Source: Enterocloster asparagiformis
GTDB taxonomy: Bacteria; Bacillota; Clostridia; Lachnospirales; Lachnospiraceae
Direction: 5' to 3'
NCBI GenBank assembly: GCA_018380885.1
Contig: JAGZSY010000017.1
Span: 1-64,000, forward strand
Length of the DNA stretch: 64,000 nt
The position numbers were made by a program, and so were the translations under genes. Numbering within the stretch: position 1 is the first letter of the stretch; the number at the start of each line of letters is the position of its first letter. This document shows, one piece after another, positions 1-8,248 of this stretch. A model generated the notes under the pieces. It was not told where the DNA came from. It made no database searches and saw nothing but the letters and a program-made list of their open reading frames with translations.

Positions 1-31
1 TGGACTGGGAATGATCTGGAGGGAATGTATT

Positions 32-46
32 ATACCTTGAAGGTAT
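32..46. promoter_or_regulatory. 15-bp perfect palindrome, possible operator
   Basis: ATACCTT and AAGGTAT form perfect 7-bp arms around one central base. It lies about 180 bp before the first gene, in AT-rich DNA. A regulator site is a guess; no promoter hexamers are clear beside it. Confidence 0.35.
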
Positions 47-92
47 GGTACTTCATATATGATATGTATTTGGAAACGGTAAATCACTATGG

Positions 93-187
93 TATAATCA
101 AGGAAACGTGATACTGGTCATCAACCTGACGGTTGGTGACAAAGTATAATCAAGGAAACGTGATACCGGTCATCAACCGATGACCGG
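93..187 (+). repeat. Two 34-bp direct repeats, each forming a hairpin, in the leader of the YoaK-like gene
   Basis: Positions 93-126 and 145-178 are identical except for one base and are spaced 52 bp apart. The end of each copy forms a hairpin with the DNA that follows it. In copy 1, GTCATCAACC pairs with GGTTGGTGAC with one wobble. In copy 2, CCGGTCATC (166-174) pairs perfectly with GATGACCGG (179-187). No T-run follows, so these are not ordinary terminators. They sit 37 bp before the GTG start at 224 and could be protein binding sites or a regulatory leader. Confidence 0.6.
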
Positions 188-223
188 CAAAAAATTAAGT
201 GATTAACCGGGAGGGTATACGAG

Positions 224-928
224 GTGAGCGAAGATTTGGCAAAACGGCGGCTGCACTATGTTATGGCGCTTACGGGAGGCTTCCTCAGCGGATACGCAAT
301 TTTAAACCGCTGCGACCTTTTGGGGTCCGCGCAGACGTCCAACATGATCCATACCGTGCTGAATCTGGCGGGAGGGACATTTGGGGGGCTGGCGATCCGG
401 CTGGGGGCTATGGTTCTGTACGTGTCGGGAATTGTGGCCACGGTGCTGATCCCGCGCTATACCAAATGGAATCTGCAGTGCGCAAGCCTGGCGGTGGATG
501 GGGCGGCCGTGCTGATCCTGGGATTCCTGCCCGCCGGGATGGACAATATGCTGGCCCTTTACCCGCTGTTTTTCGCCATGGCCTTTCAGTGGTGCGCCTT
601 CCCCGGATATCAGGGATATGTCTGCGCCACCACATTTTCCACCAACAACCTGCGTCAGTTCGCCACCGCAGCCACATCCTTTCTGTGCGGTCAGAAGGAG
701 AATATGCAGGAAAAAATGAAATTTTACGGCGCTACCCTGATCTCGTTTCATCTGGGCGTGGCTGCCGCCTGGCCCTGCTGCAGCCTGGCGGGTGTGAAGA
801 GCGCCTGGATTTGCTTTCTGCCCCTGGCGGCTGCGGGGTATCTGTTTCTGTGCGGGCGCGAGGGCGTCGCAGCCTGCGGCCTGGCCGGTTTGGCGGCGGA
901 GACAAAGAATGAGGGTCAGGTGTGTTGA
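224..928 (+). CDS. YoaK-family (DUF1275) membrane protein
   Basis: This 234-residue protein is mostly hydrophobic, with about six likely membrane helices. Its opening, with a Gly-Gly turn followed by a polar segment ending in QTSNM (near residues 35-40), matches what I recall of the YoaK/DUF1275 family, whose function is unknown. The start is GTG at 224, behind GGGAGGG at about 210. No other start fits this site as well. It stands alone: the repeat-bearing leader lies upstream and a strong terminator follows at 962-989. The family call rests on general pattern rather than a catalytic motif. Confidence 0.75.
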   Translation: MSEDLAKRRLHYVMALTGGFLSGYAILNRCDLLGSAQTSNMIHTVLNLAGGTFGGLAIRLGAMVLYVSGIVATVLIPRYTKWNLQCASLAVDGAAVLILGFLPAGMDNMLALYPLFFAMAFQWCAFPGYQGYVCATTFSTNNLRQFATAATSFLCGQKENMQEKMKFYGATLISFHLGVAAAWPCCSLAGVKSAWICFLPLAAAGYLFLCGREGVAACGLAGLAAETKNEGQVC

Positions 929-961
929 GAGCAGCGCTTGCTTGTGGGCCGCGGCCGTTTC

Positions 962-989
962 GCCAGGTGTTCAAACGCCTGGCTTTTTT
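962..989 (+). terminator. Rho-independent terminator after the YoaK-like gene
   Basis: GCCAGGTGTT (962-971) and AACGCCTGGC (974-983) form a 10-bp stem with one wobble and a 2-base loop, followed directly by six T residues. Confidence 0.85.
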
Positions 990-1052
990 GTGCGCTGGAA
1001 TCAAAACCAACCTGGCGCGCCTGGCCGCTCAGGCGCCTCCCGTCTTAAATAT

Positions 1053-1081
1053 TTGCGCATGAAATAGCGGCGTGCTATAAT
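1053..1081 (+). promoter_or_regulatory. Sigma-A promoter of the MBL-fold gene
   Basis: TTGCGC (1053-1058), a 17-bp spacer and TATAAT (1076-1081), with a TG extended -10 element. The coding start lies 61 bp downstream. Confidence 0.75.
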
Positions 1082-1142
1082 TGACAGAGCGCAGCGGGAA
1101 CGCCGAACTGATGAGGCAATATGTTAAAGAGGAGAAGAGATC

Positions 1143-1976
1143 ATGAAATTGCAGGTTTTAACCGACAATAACACATACATTGACCGTTACTATCTGGGGG
1201 AGCCGGGGGCCAGCTACTACGTTGAGATTGATTCCGCAAAGATTCTGTTCGACACGGGATATTCGGATGTTTTCATCAAAAACGCAGAGGCCATGGGCAT
1301 CGACCTGGGGGCAGTCACCCACATCGTGCTGTCCCACGGGCACAACGACCACACCGGGGGGCTTAAATATCTGGCAGAGCGCTTTGATCTGTCCGGGGCC
1401 GGTCTGATCGCCCACCCGCTCTGCTTTGCGCCCAAGTGGGCGCACGAGGGATACATTGGCGCGCCCTTTGACACAGCGCAGATTCTGAAGCGATTTTCCT
1501 GCACACTGACCGCCGAGCCGTACTGGATCACAAAAAACTGTTGTTTTCTCGGCCAAATCCCGGAGACCAACGACTTTGAGCAGCGGCGGAAGCTGGGGGA
1601 GATGGACGTGGACGGCCGCCGGGAGGACGACCTTTTGTTGGACGACACGGCCATGGCGTGCCGCACCGGGGAGGGGATATTCATTGTCACAGGCTGTTCC
1701 CACAGCGGGATCTGCAACATTGTCGGGCACGCGAAGAAGGTGTTCGGCACGGACCGGATCGCCGGGATCATCGGCGGCTTCCACCTGTTCCGGACGGACG
1801 CCCGCCTGGAGCGTACCATCGACTGCCTGAGCGGCCTTGACGCCCGGAAAATGTATCCCTGCCACTGCGTTTCCCTGAAGGCAAAGGCGGAGATGATGAA
1901 GCACATGGATGTGGAGGAGGTGGGAGTGGGGCTGAAGATTGTAGTGCCTGAAACTTGCGCACAGCCAAATCCATGA
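1143..1976 (+). CDS. MBL-fold metallohydrolase (COG1237-like)
   Basis: This is a 277-residue cytosolic metallo-beta-lactamase-fold protein. The metal-binding motif HGHNDHTGG lies near residues 63-71, and further metal ligands are likely at GCSHSG (near 183) and at the C-terminal CHC segment. The layout resembles the group annotated as dihydropterin ribofuranosylaminobenzene 5'-phosphate synthase-like, but the substrate cannot be read from sequence. The ATG at 1143 follows AGAGGAGAAGAG at a good distance. The last ten residues, after GLKIVVPE, look atypical and meet a gene remnant that continues in another frame, so the natural C-terminus may have been changed by a rearrangement. Confidence 0.8.
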   Translation: MKLQVLTDNNTYIDRYYLGEPGASYYVEIDSAKILFDTGYSDVFIKNAEAMGIDLGAVTHIVLSHGHNDHTGGLKYLAERFDLSGAGLIAHPLCFAPKWAHEGYIGAPFDTAQILKRFSCTLTAEPYWITKNCCFLGQIPETNDFEQRRKLGEMDVDGRREDDLLLDDTAMACRTGEGIFIVTGCSHSGICNIVGHAKKVFGTDRIAGIIGGFHLFRTDARLERTIDCLSGLDARKMYPCHCVSLKAKAEMMKHMDVEEVGVGLKIVVPETCAQPNP

Positions 1977-2091
1977 TCGCCCCGAGGAGGCGCTGAAAGC
2001 CCACGAGCGCCGCTACCGGGAAGCGCGGGCGGCCATGAGCAGGGTTCAGGCGTGGATTGGGGCTGAAAACACAGGAGGGCTGGTGGGCTAA
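1936..2091 (+). pseudogene. Remnant of an unidentified gene's 3' end
   Basis: A frame different from that of the upstream gene runs open from 1936 to a TAA at 2089-2091. It encodes a charged helix-like tail beginning LAHSQIHDRPEEALKAHE and ending WIGAEN plus eight residues. It has no start codon or ribosome binding site of its own. The amino-acid pattern (amphipathic, Glu/Arg/Ala-rich, conserved-looking Trp) resembles a real C-terminus more than a chance frame. I do not recognise the parent family. Confidence 0.35.
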
Positions 2092-2106
2092 AGCCCGCCG
2101 GCCCTC
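2075..2106. terminator. Likely terminator between convergent genes
   Basis: GAGGGCTGGTGGGC (2075-2088) pairs with GCCCGCCGGCCCTC (2093-2106) through 14 positions, two of them wobble, around a TAAA loop. AAAA flanks both sides, so it could act for the minus-strand GGDEF-EAL gene that ends at 2123. T-tracts are poor on both strands. Confidence 0.5.
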
Positions 2107-2122
2107 AAAATTTGCCAGAAAT

Positions 2123-3970
2123 TTACTTTCCATCCGCCAGCAGCGCCTCGTATTCCCGGCTGGGCATGGGGCGGTAGAATACGTAGCCCTGAATGTAATC
2201 GCAGCCGATGCGCGTTAAGTACTCCACCTGCTCCATGGACTCGATGCCCTCGGCCACAGTACGCATATTGAACTTCTTTACCAGCTCTATGATGCTCTCC
2301 ACCAGGGCCATGTCCCGGTTGTGGTCCGGGCCATCCACGAAGAAAAAGCTGTCGATCTTTAAAATGTCGATGGGCAGGTTTTTCAGCAGGCCCAGGGAGG
2401 AGTAGCCTTTCCCGAAGTCGTCGATGGAGCAGGTGAAGCCAGCCTCCTTCAGCTGGCTGACCGTGCGCAGCAGCAGGGCGGAGTTGTCAAAGGCGATGGA
2501 TTCCGTGAACTCGATCTCCAGAAGCTCAGCCGGGATGGCGTACCGGTCCCGGATTGCCACATAGCGGTCCACGAAATTCAGGTCGTTAAACTGGAGCCGG
2601 GAGACGTTGACGGACACCGGCGGTACCCGCTTGCCCGCGTCCAGCATACCCCGCAGCCACCGGCACACGTCCTCAAACACATACTGGTCCAGGCGGTCGA
2701 TCATGAATTTGCGCTCAAAGACAGGGATGAACCGGTCCGGCGGAATGATGGTGCCGCCCTGGGTGCGCCAGCGGACCAGGGCCTCGGCGCAGCCGATTTT
2801 GCCGGTGTGCAGATCCACCTTGGGCTGGTAGTAGACGGTAAATTCCCGGTTTTCCAGAGCGGTGAGCATCCGGCGTTCAATGTCCTTCTCCTCCCAGAGA
2901 TGGCTGCGGATGCTCTCATCGTAATACACATAGTTGGAGTTGGTCCCGGTCTTGACGGTTTTGCGCGCAAAGTTGGCCCGGTCCAGCAGGCCGTCGATTT
3001 TCAGGGTTTCAATCACGTCCTCCACACAGCAGATGCCGCAGCAGGTGGGAAGCAGCTGGCTGTGGTTGGAGCTGTGCATAAACCGGAGAATTTCCTGATC
3101 CGCCTCTATCTGGCGGGCCGCGATCTCTTTGCGGTCCTCGTAGTGCAGCAGCAGCACGAAGTTGTCCGCGGACACGCGGCCGCAGACCTCATGCTCCCGC
3201 AGGCCATTGCACAAAATTTCCCCATACCTGGCCAGGAGCTCATCGCCGTAGCTATAGCCGAAAATATCGTTTACATATTTAAAATCTGAAAAATCTGTAT
3301 AGACAACTGCGAATTTCTCCCCACAGGTGTCCAGCAGCAGCTGTGCCTCTTCCTTAAAATAATTGAGCAGGTAGGCCCCTGTGAGCGCATCGCGGCGTGT
3401 CATGTCACTCAGCTTCTCGTTTTGTATCTCAAGCTTCAATAGATTTTTGGAGTTTGCCCAGAAAATAAAAGCCCAGGTGAGGGACATGATTCCCACCATA
3501 CTCAGGCAGATGGTCAAAAGAAACCGCATCTGACGCGCCGAATAGGCATCGGCGGAAAAGACCGTGCGGTTGGCCTGTTCGAAATAGTCCTCGCTGAGCG
3601 CAATCAGGGCGTCGCTGTCGCCGGTCCCAAGGCGGTAATTGCTGATCTCCGCCTTGATTTGCTCCCACATCTGCCCCAATTTTGCCAGCTCGGCCTGGTA
3701 GTCCGGGTCATCCGGGCATGGCAGGTCATACACCGCCGGCCCGCCCTGCAATTCCTTTAGGATGCTGTCCAGATACTCGACTAATGTATCGTTGGGCTCG
3801 CCGGCCAGCTCCAGCTTCACCAGCCGCTGAGTTGCGCCGCGGACGATGCCCACATAGTTGATGAGACGCCCGTTTGTCTGGGACTGGAGCAGCGTGTGAA
3901 TCGTGACCCCGCTGAACAAAAAGAGCAACAGAAAGAGGGTGATCAGCCCGCCTTTGAAAAAACGTTTCAT
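2123..3970 (-). CDS. Membrane GGDEF-EAL protein, likely c-di-GMP phosphodiesterase
   Basis: This 615-residue protein has an N-terminal membrane helix (about 8-28), an extracytoplasmic helical sensor, and a second membrane helix (about 147-170). The sensor's opening, INYVGIVRGATQRL, resembles PilJ/NarX-type helical sensors. A GGDEF domain (about 190-345) and an EAL domain (about 365-612) follow. The GGDEF signature is degenerate: the active-site loop reads RVSADNF, so cyclase activity is unlikely. The EAL domain keeps EALVRW, DDFGKGYSS and the EGIE segment, as expected of an active phosphodiesterase. The ATG at 3970 has an AGAGG site upstream. It neighbours a regulator and two sensor kinases but appears to be its own unit. 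Confidence 0.9.
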   Translation of the reverse strand: MKRFFKGGLITLFLLLFLFSGVTIHTLLQSQTNGRLINYVGIVRGATQRLVKLELAGEPNDTLVEYLDSILKELQGGPAVYDLPCPDDPDYQAELAKLGQMWEQIKAEISNYRLGTGDSDALIALSEDYFEQANRTVFSADAYSARQMRFLLTICLSMVGIMSLTWAFIFWANSKNLLKLEIQNEKLSDMTRRDALTGAYLLNYFKEEAQLLLDTCGEKFAVVYTDFSDFKYVNDIFGYSYGDELLARYGEILCNGLREHEVCGRVSADNFVLLLHYEDRKEIAARQIEADQEILRFMHSSNHSQLLPTCCGICCVEDVIETLKIDGLLDRANFARKTVKTGTNSNYVYYDESIRSHLWEEKDIERRMLTALENREFTVYYQPKVDLHTGKIGCAEALVRWRTQGGTIIPPDRFIPVFERKFMIDRLDQYVFEDVCRWLRGMLDAGKRVPPVSVNVSRLQFNDLNFVDRYVAIRDRYAIPAELLEIEFTESIAFDNSALLLRTVSQLKEAGFTCSIDDFGKGYSSLGLLKNLPIDILKIDSFFFVDGPDHNRDMALVESIIELVKKFNMRTVAEGIESMEQVEYLTRIGCDYIQGYVFYRPMPSREYEALLADGK

Positions 3971-4094
3971 GATAATTTGCCTCTCACAGCCAGGGCTGTC
4001 TTTCGTATGAAATCGAATTACACAAAAAACATTAAATCTTCTTAATTATATCAAGATAAAACCTGAATTGCAAGGCAATACGCCGGACTGCGGC

Positions 4095-5564
4095 TCAAAT
4101 ATCCTCAGTGATCAGAAGCCTGATCGAGGGACTTAAGCGCAGCTCCTCGGGCTTTAGGCCATGGCTGAGCAGGTACGGTTCGACGGGCGGAAATTGCCGG
4201 GTGACCAGGGCTTTGATCGCCTTGACACAGCCTTCGATGTCGTTCTTCTTCAGGCTGCGGATCATTGAGCGGGAAAACCGGAGGATCGCCTGATCCGACC
4301 TGGGGCTGCTCTGGCGGGAAGCCTTCAGGGGATAACCCCAGAGAAACAGGCTGTAGATGCGCCCGTAGATTTCCCGTATCCCTTTGAGCCGGCTGTGCCT
4401 GGTGATGAACAGCAGGCATTGCCAAAGGGACAGTTCGCAGCGCCCGGCGGCCAAGTCCTCCTCCAGCTGTCTCAGAAGCTGGTCCTGCTGCTCACAGGTG
4501 ACAGAGGACAGAGTGTCGCGCATCACCATCTCGCAGGAGTAGAACAGCAGCTCGTAAGACTGGACAAAGAAGGAGAGGTTGCGCCGGACGGCGGGGCTGG
4601 AGAAGTCCGGGGACTCGCAGGGCTCGCCGATTCCAAAAATCCTGGTTCCCGTGCCGTTGATGGACCGGGCGGCGCCAAGCTGGTTGAGCACTTTGACGGT
4701 GCGGCGCACGGTGCTGACCGAAACATCGTATAGCTCGGCCATTTTCTCATAGGACGGAAGAAATGACGTCTCCTGATAGCTGCCCAGGTAGATATCGTGC
4801 AGCAGGCAGGCCGCCAGGCTGTAGCAGACCTGAGGGCGGTCGCGGTAAATCCGCCAGACAAAGGGCACCTGCTCTTCATCCGGCGCGGGAGGTATGGCCT
4901 CTTCCAGAGCGTCCAGGGCCTTTCCCACGGAGTTTTTCTGGAAAATAATCAGCTGTTCATAGAGCCGGGTCCACTCCTTTGCCTCGGCGAGGGAGAGGCA
5001 GCGCTTCATGTCATCGTGCATCAGGTCCACATCGCAGAGCACCGTACCCTTCTCGCGTCTCAGGAAAAGTAATCCCCAGTAAATGGAAGTCTCCCAGTAC
5101 AGATTCATAGCCAGCGGGTTATCGATCAGCTGCAGGATGTAACAAAAGAAATGGAGCACATCCTCCGTGCCGGATCCCCGGACAAGCCCGGCAAGGTATG
5201 CCAGATCCCTCTGTCCGGCCCGGCGGAAGCCCTCCGTCAGCAAGGGTATGTATATGAACGTTGCGCATTGGTAGAGGTCCTGGAAACCTCTGACCCGGCG
5301 GGAAAAATAGCGGAGCCTTTCCTGTTCCGCCTGTGTGGGATCCTGGCGGAAAATAATCTTTGTGGACCTGCCGTTGTGCATGTCGATATAGCCCTCTGCG
5401 CGCAGGCGCTTTAAGGCTATTTTTACCGTCTGGGCGGAAACGCTGAGCTCCCGGCAGAGCGTTTCGATGGAGGGGAGATAGTCTCCGTATTGATAGTAGC
5501 GGAATTGAATCCGCGCCAGAAAAAACTCGTAGACGAGATTTGAGTATTGCTGTTCACTCTGCAA
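4095..5564 (-). CDS. GntR-family regulator with two helix-turn-helix domains
   Basis: This protein of about 489 residues has two separate winged-helix DNA-binding segments of GntR type. One is at the N-terminus (about residues 10-70, core YLPSIETLCRELSVSAQTVK). The second is in the middle (about 255-320, core FLPSYEKMAELYDVSVST). The rest is helical with no recognised ligand domain. The reading frame extends to a TTG at 5585, but GGAGGAG lies inside that extension. The TTG at 5564, eight bases behind this site, is the better start. It is divergent from the hybrid kinase at 5794 and may regulate it. A single chain with two HTH domains could bind two half-sites or bridge distant operators. Confidence 0.8.
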   Translation of the reverse strand: MQSEQQYSNLVYEFFLARIQFRYYQYGDYLPSIETLCRELSVSAQTVKIALKRLRAEGYIDMHNGRSTKIIFRQDPTQAEQERLRYFSRRVRGFQDLYQCATFIYIPLLTEGFRRAGQRDLAYLAGLVRGSGTEDVLHFFCYILQLIDNPLAMNLYWETSIYWGLLFLRREKGTVLCDVDLMHDDMKRCLSLAEAKEWTRLYEQLIIFQKNSVGKALDALEEAIPPAPDEEQVPFVWRIYRDRPQVCYSLAACLLHDIYLGSYQETSFLPSYEKMAELYDVSVSTVRRTVKVLNQLGAARSINGTGTRIFGIGEPCESPDFSSPAVRRNLSFFVQSYELLFYSCEMVMRDTLSSVTCEQQDQLLRQLEEDLAAGRCELSLWQCLLFITRHSRLKGIREIYGRIYSLFLWGYPLKASRQSSPRSDQAILRFSRSMIRSLKKNDIEGCVKAIKALVTRQFPPVEPYLLSHGLKPEELRLSPSIRLLITEDI

Positions 5565-5637
5565 TTTTGCTTCTCCTCCGTGCAATATAGTCTATTTCTA
5601 TAGTTTAACATTTTAGGGCCTGATTTTCTATAAGCGA

Positions 5638-5666
5638 TTGAGTTTTTTTGCGTTATGCTTTATAAT
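5638..5666 (+). promoter_or_regulatory. Sigma-A promoter of the hybrid kinase pair
   Basis: TTGAGT (5638-5643), 17 bp, TATAAT (5661-5666), about 120 bp before the first kinase. The spacer holds a run of T. A leader of about 120 nt follows with no obvious riboswitch. Confidence 0.7.
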
Positions 5667-5793
5667 TAGAATTTAAACAGTACAACATGAACAAGACTGC
5701 CGGAGACGGCGGGGTATGGTTTGCGTGCCGCAGGGGGCTTCCCGGAAATATGATAAAAACTGTGATGGCGCCGGACAATAGGAGAGAGTGAGA

Positions 5794-8247
5794 ATGATGA
5801 CGGAACAGAAGCAAGACGGTCAACTGGAGGCGGATACTACCTGCGTAACGCCCGCCGAATATGAGTACAACACATTGATGCGCCTGCTGGGCGTCAGCGT
5901 CAGCAAGCATCTGCTGGACGAACATTTCACTCTGATCTGGGCCAATGAATTCTACTATGAGCTGATCGGCTGGCCCAAGGACGAGTACGAGCGGACGTTT
6001 CACAACCGGCCGGACCTGTATTACCGGGAAGATCCCGAGGAGTGGAGGAAGCTCTCGGAAACCGTCCTGGAGGCGCTGAAGGCCGGCAGGGACGGATATA
6101 AGCTGCTCTCGCGCATCCGCCGGAAAAACGGGGACTACGTCTGGGTGCAATTTTCCACCCAGTTTGCCGAGGAGTATATCGACGGCTACCAGGTGGCCTA
6201 CTCCACCCTGACCAATGTGGACGATCTGGTGAAGATGCGGATGGAGCAGTCGGTCACCTATGAGAGTCTGCCCGGCTTCGTGGCCAAGTACAGGGTGGAC
6301 AATGCGGCCGGCGAGCTGGGCCTGACCCTGTTGTCGGCCAACGACCGTTTTCTGGAATGCTTCGGCGATGCAGGCGACCACGGCGGAAATGAGCTCTACC
6401 ATCAAAATATTCGGGACAATATGGAGACGATTGAGGCGCAGAAGCCCAAGATGCTGGCCGGAGAGCAGCTCCATTTTACCATGCATGTAAACAGCAGGGA
6501 CGGACAGGAGCTGTGGCTCCAGGTCAACGCCACGTGTATCGACTGGCAGGAGGGGCGGCCGGTGTATCTGGTGATTTTTATCGATATCACCGATGTGACC
6601 GAGCTTCGGGAGATGCAACGCAAGCTGACCGCGCAGACGGAGGCCTTAAAGGACGCCCTGTCCGTGGCGGAGCACGCCAACCGGGCAAAGTCGGATTTCC
6701 TCTCCCGGATGTCCCATGAGATTCGCACGCCCATGAACGCCATTATCGGCATGACGACCATCGCGGCCGCCTACATAGAGGACCGCAAACGGGTGGAGGA
6801 CTGCCTGGAGAAGATCGGCTACTCGTCCAAGCATCTGATGACGCTGATCAACGACGTGCTGGACATGTCCAAAATCGACGCTGGAAAAATGAAGATCGCC
6901 CACGAGGCATTTAACCTGGAAACAACCGTGGAATCCGTCACCTCCATGGTATATCCCCAGGCGGCGGCCAAGGGTCTGACATTTACCGTGCCCCTGGTGG
7001 ACATCACCGACACGGCGCTCATCGGCGACGGGCTGCGGCTGAATCAGATTCTGATCAATCTGCTGTCCAACGCCCTGAAATTTACGCCCGAGGGCGGCGC
7101 CATCCGGCTGGAAATCCGCCAGATGTGGCGCAGGGCCGGCAGGGTGCGGCTGAGCTTTTCGGTCAGCGACACCGGCATCGGCATGAGCGAGGCGTTTCTG
7201 GGCCACATATTCGACCCCTTTGAGCAGGAGAACACGGCAGCCGGGCAAAACAGCGGGGGCACCGGGCTGGGGATGCCCATCACCAAGAACCTGGTCACAT
7301 TGATGGGGGGCACGATTTCCGTCAAAAGCATACCGGGACAGGGGACGGTATTTAATATCGAGCTGGATTTCGACCTGCCGGAGCATGAAAACAGCCGGCT
7401 GGAGCAGAAGCCCTCGGTCATCCAGGCGCTGAAGGTGCTGGTGGCGGACGACGACCGGGACAGCTGTATCCACGCCTCACTTCTGCTGCAAAATCTGGGG
7501 ATCAATTCCGACTGGGTGCAGACCGGCCGGGAGTGCGTAGAGAAGGTGCGGGCGGCCCACCGGACCGGGGAGGATTACGACGTCTGCCTGGTCGACTGGC
7601 GGATGCCGGATATCGACGGCATCGAAGCCACGCGCCGCATGAGGGAGATCGTGGGGGCGGACACGCTGATTATCATCATCACCGCCTACGACTGGGGCGC
7701 AATTGAGAAGGAAGCCCGGGCGGCCGGAGCCAACGCGTTTCTGGCCAAGCCCATTTTCGCCTCCACGCTCTATAACGCGCTGCTCTCAGTGACCGGCATT
7801 GAAAAGTCGGTTCTGCGCTCGGTCCCGGACGGCGGCCTTCGCAGGCCGGAGCTGTCCGGACGCCACGTCCTGCTGGTGGAGGACAACGACATCAACCGGG
7901 AGATCGCGGTGGAGCTGCTGAAAATGACGGAGGTAACCGCGGATTACGCCAGGGACGGCCGGGAAGCGGTGGAAAAATTCCTGGCGAACGGGGATACCTA
8001 CGATTTAATCCTGATGGACGTGCAGATGCCGGTGATGGACGGATATCAGGCCACGGAGGCCATCCGGCGTTCCGGCCACCCGCGGGCGCGGACCATCCCC
8101 ATCATCGCCATGACCGCGGACGCCTTCCACGAGGACGTGGTGCGGGCGTCGGAGGCCGGGATGAACGGGCATCTGGCCAAGCCCATTGACCCGGAGCTGC
8201 TCTATCAGACGCTGGCGGAAATCATTGCGGGGGCTAAGGGTGAATGA
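5794..8247 (+). CDS. Hybrid sensor histidine kinase: two PAS, HisKA, HATPase, two receivers
   Basis: This protein of about 817 residues has no membrane segment, so it should sense a cytoplasmic signal. The domains run PAS (about 25-145), a second PAS-like region (150-275), HisKA with SHEIRTP (phosphorylated His near 307), and HATPase with the N-box LLSNALKF and GGTGLGM. Receiver 1 (about 545-670, Asp in VDWRMPD) and receiver 2 (about 690-812, Asp in LMDVQMP) follow; both keep the acidic pocket and Lys. The reading frame opens at a GTG at 5788, but ATG 5794 or 5797 is better spaced from GGAGAG. The first PAS is very similar to the three PAS copies in the next gene. No output domain is present. 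Confidence 0.92.
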   Translation: MMTEQKQDGQLEADTTCVTPAEYEYNTLMRLLGVSVSKHLLDEHFTLIWANEFYYELIGWPKDEYERTFHNRPDLYYREDPEEWRKLSETVLEALKAGRDGYKLLSRIRRKNGDYVWVQFSTQFAEEYIDGYQVAYSTLTNVDDLVKMRMEQSVTYESLPGFVAKYRVDNAAGELGLTLLSANDRFLECFGDAGDHGGNELYHQNIRDNMETIEAQKPKMLAGEQLHFTMHVNSRDGQELWLQVNATCIDWQEGRPVYLVIFIDITDVTELREMQRKLTAQTEALKDALSVAEHANRAKSDFLSRMSHEIRTPMNAIIGMTTIAAAYIEDRKRVEDCLEKIGYSSKHLMTLINDVLDMSKIDAGKMKIAHEAFNLETTVESVTSMVYPQAAAKGLTFTVPLVDITDTALIGDGLRLNQILINLLSNALKFTPEGGAIRLEIRQMWRRAGRVRLSFSVSDTGIGMSEAFLGHIFDPFEQENTAAGQNSGGTGLGMPITKNLVTLMGGTISVKSIPGQGTVFNIELDFDLPEHENSRLEQKPSVIQALKVLVADDDRDSCIHASLLLQNLGINSDWVQTGRECVEKVRAAHRTGEDYDVCLVDWRMPDIDGIEATRRMREIVGADTLIIIITAYDWGAIEKEARAAGANAFLAKPIFASTLYNALLSVTGIEKSVLRSVPDGGLRRPELSGRHVLLVEDNDINREIAVELLKMTEVTADYARDGREAVEKFLANGDTYDLILMDVQMPVMDGYQATEAIRRSGHPRARTIPIIAMTADAFHEDVVRASEAGMNGHLAKPIDPELLYQTLAEIIAGAKGE

Positions 8248-8248
8248 C

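Noticed and set aside
1..190. CRISPR array
   Set aside because: Only two repeats with 18 bp between them and no cas genes; repeats form hairpins joined to flanking DNA instead.
6646..7473. Open frame of 275 codons on the minus strand
   Set aside because: Opposite the first hybrid kinase, whose motifs are intact. No family resemblance in the antisense product.
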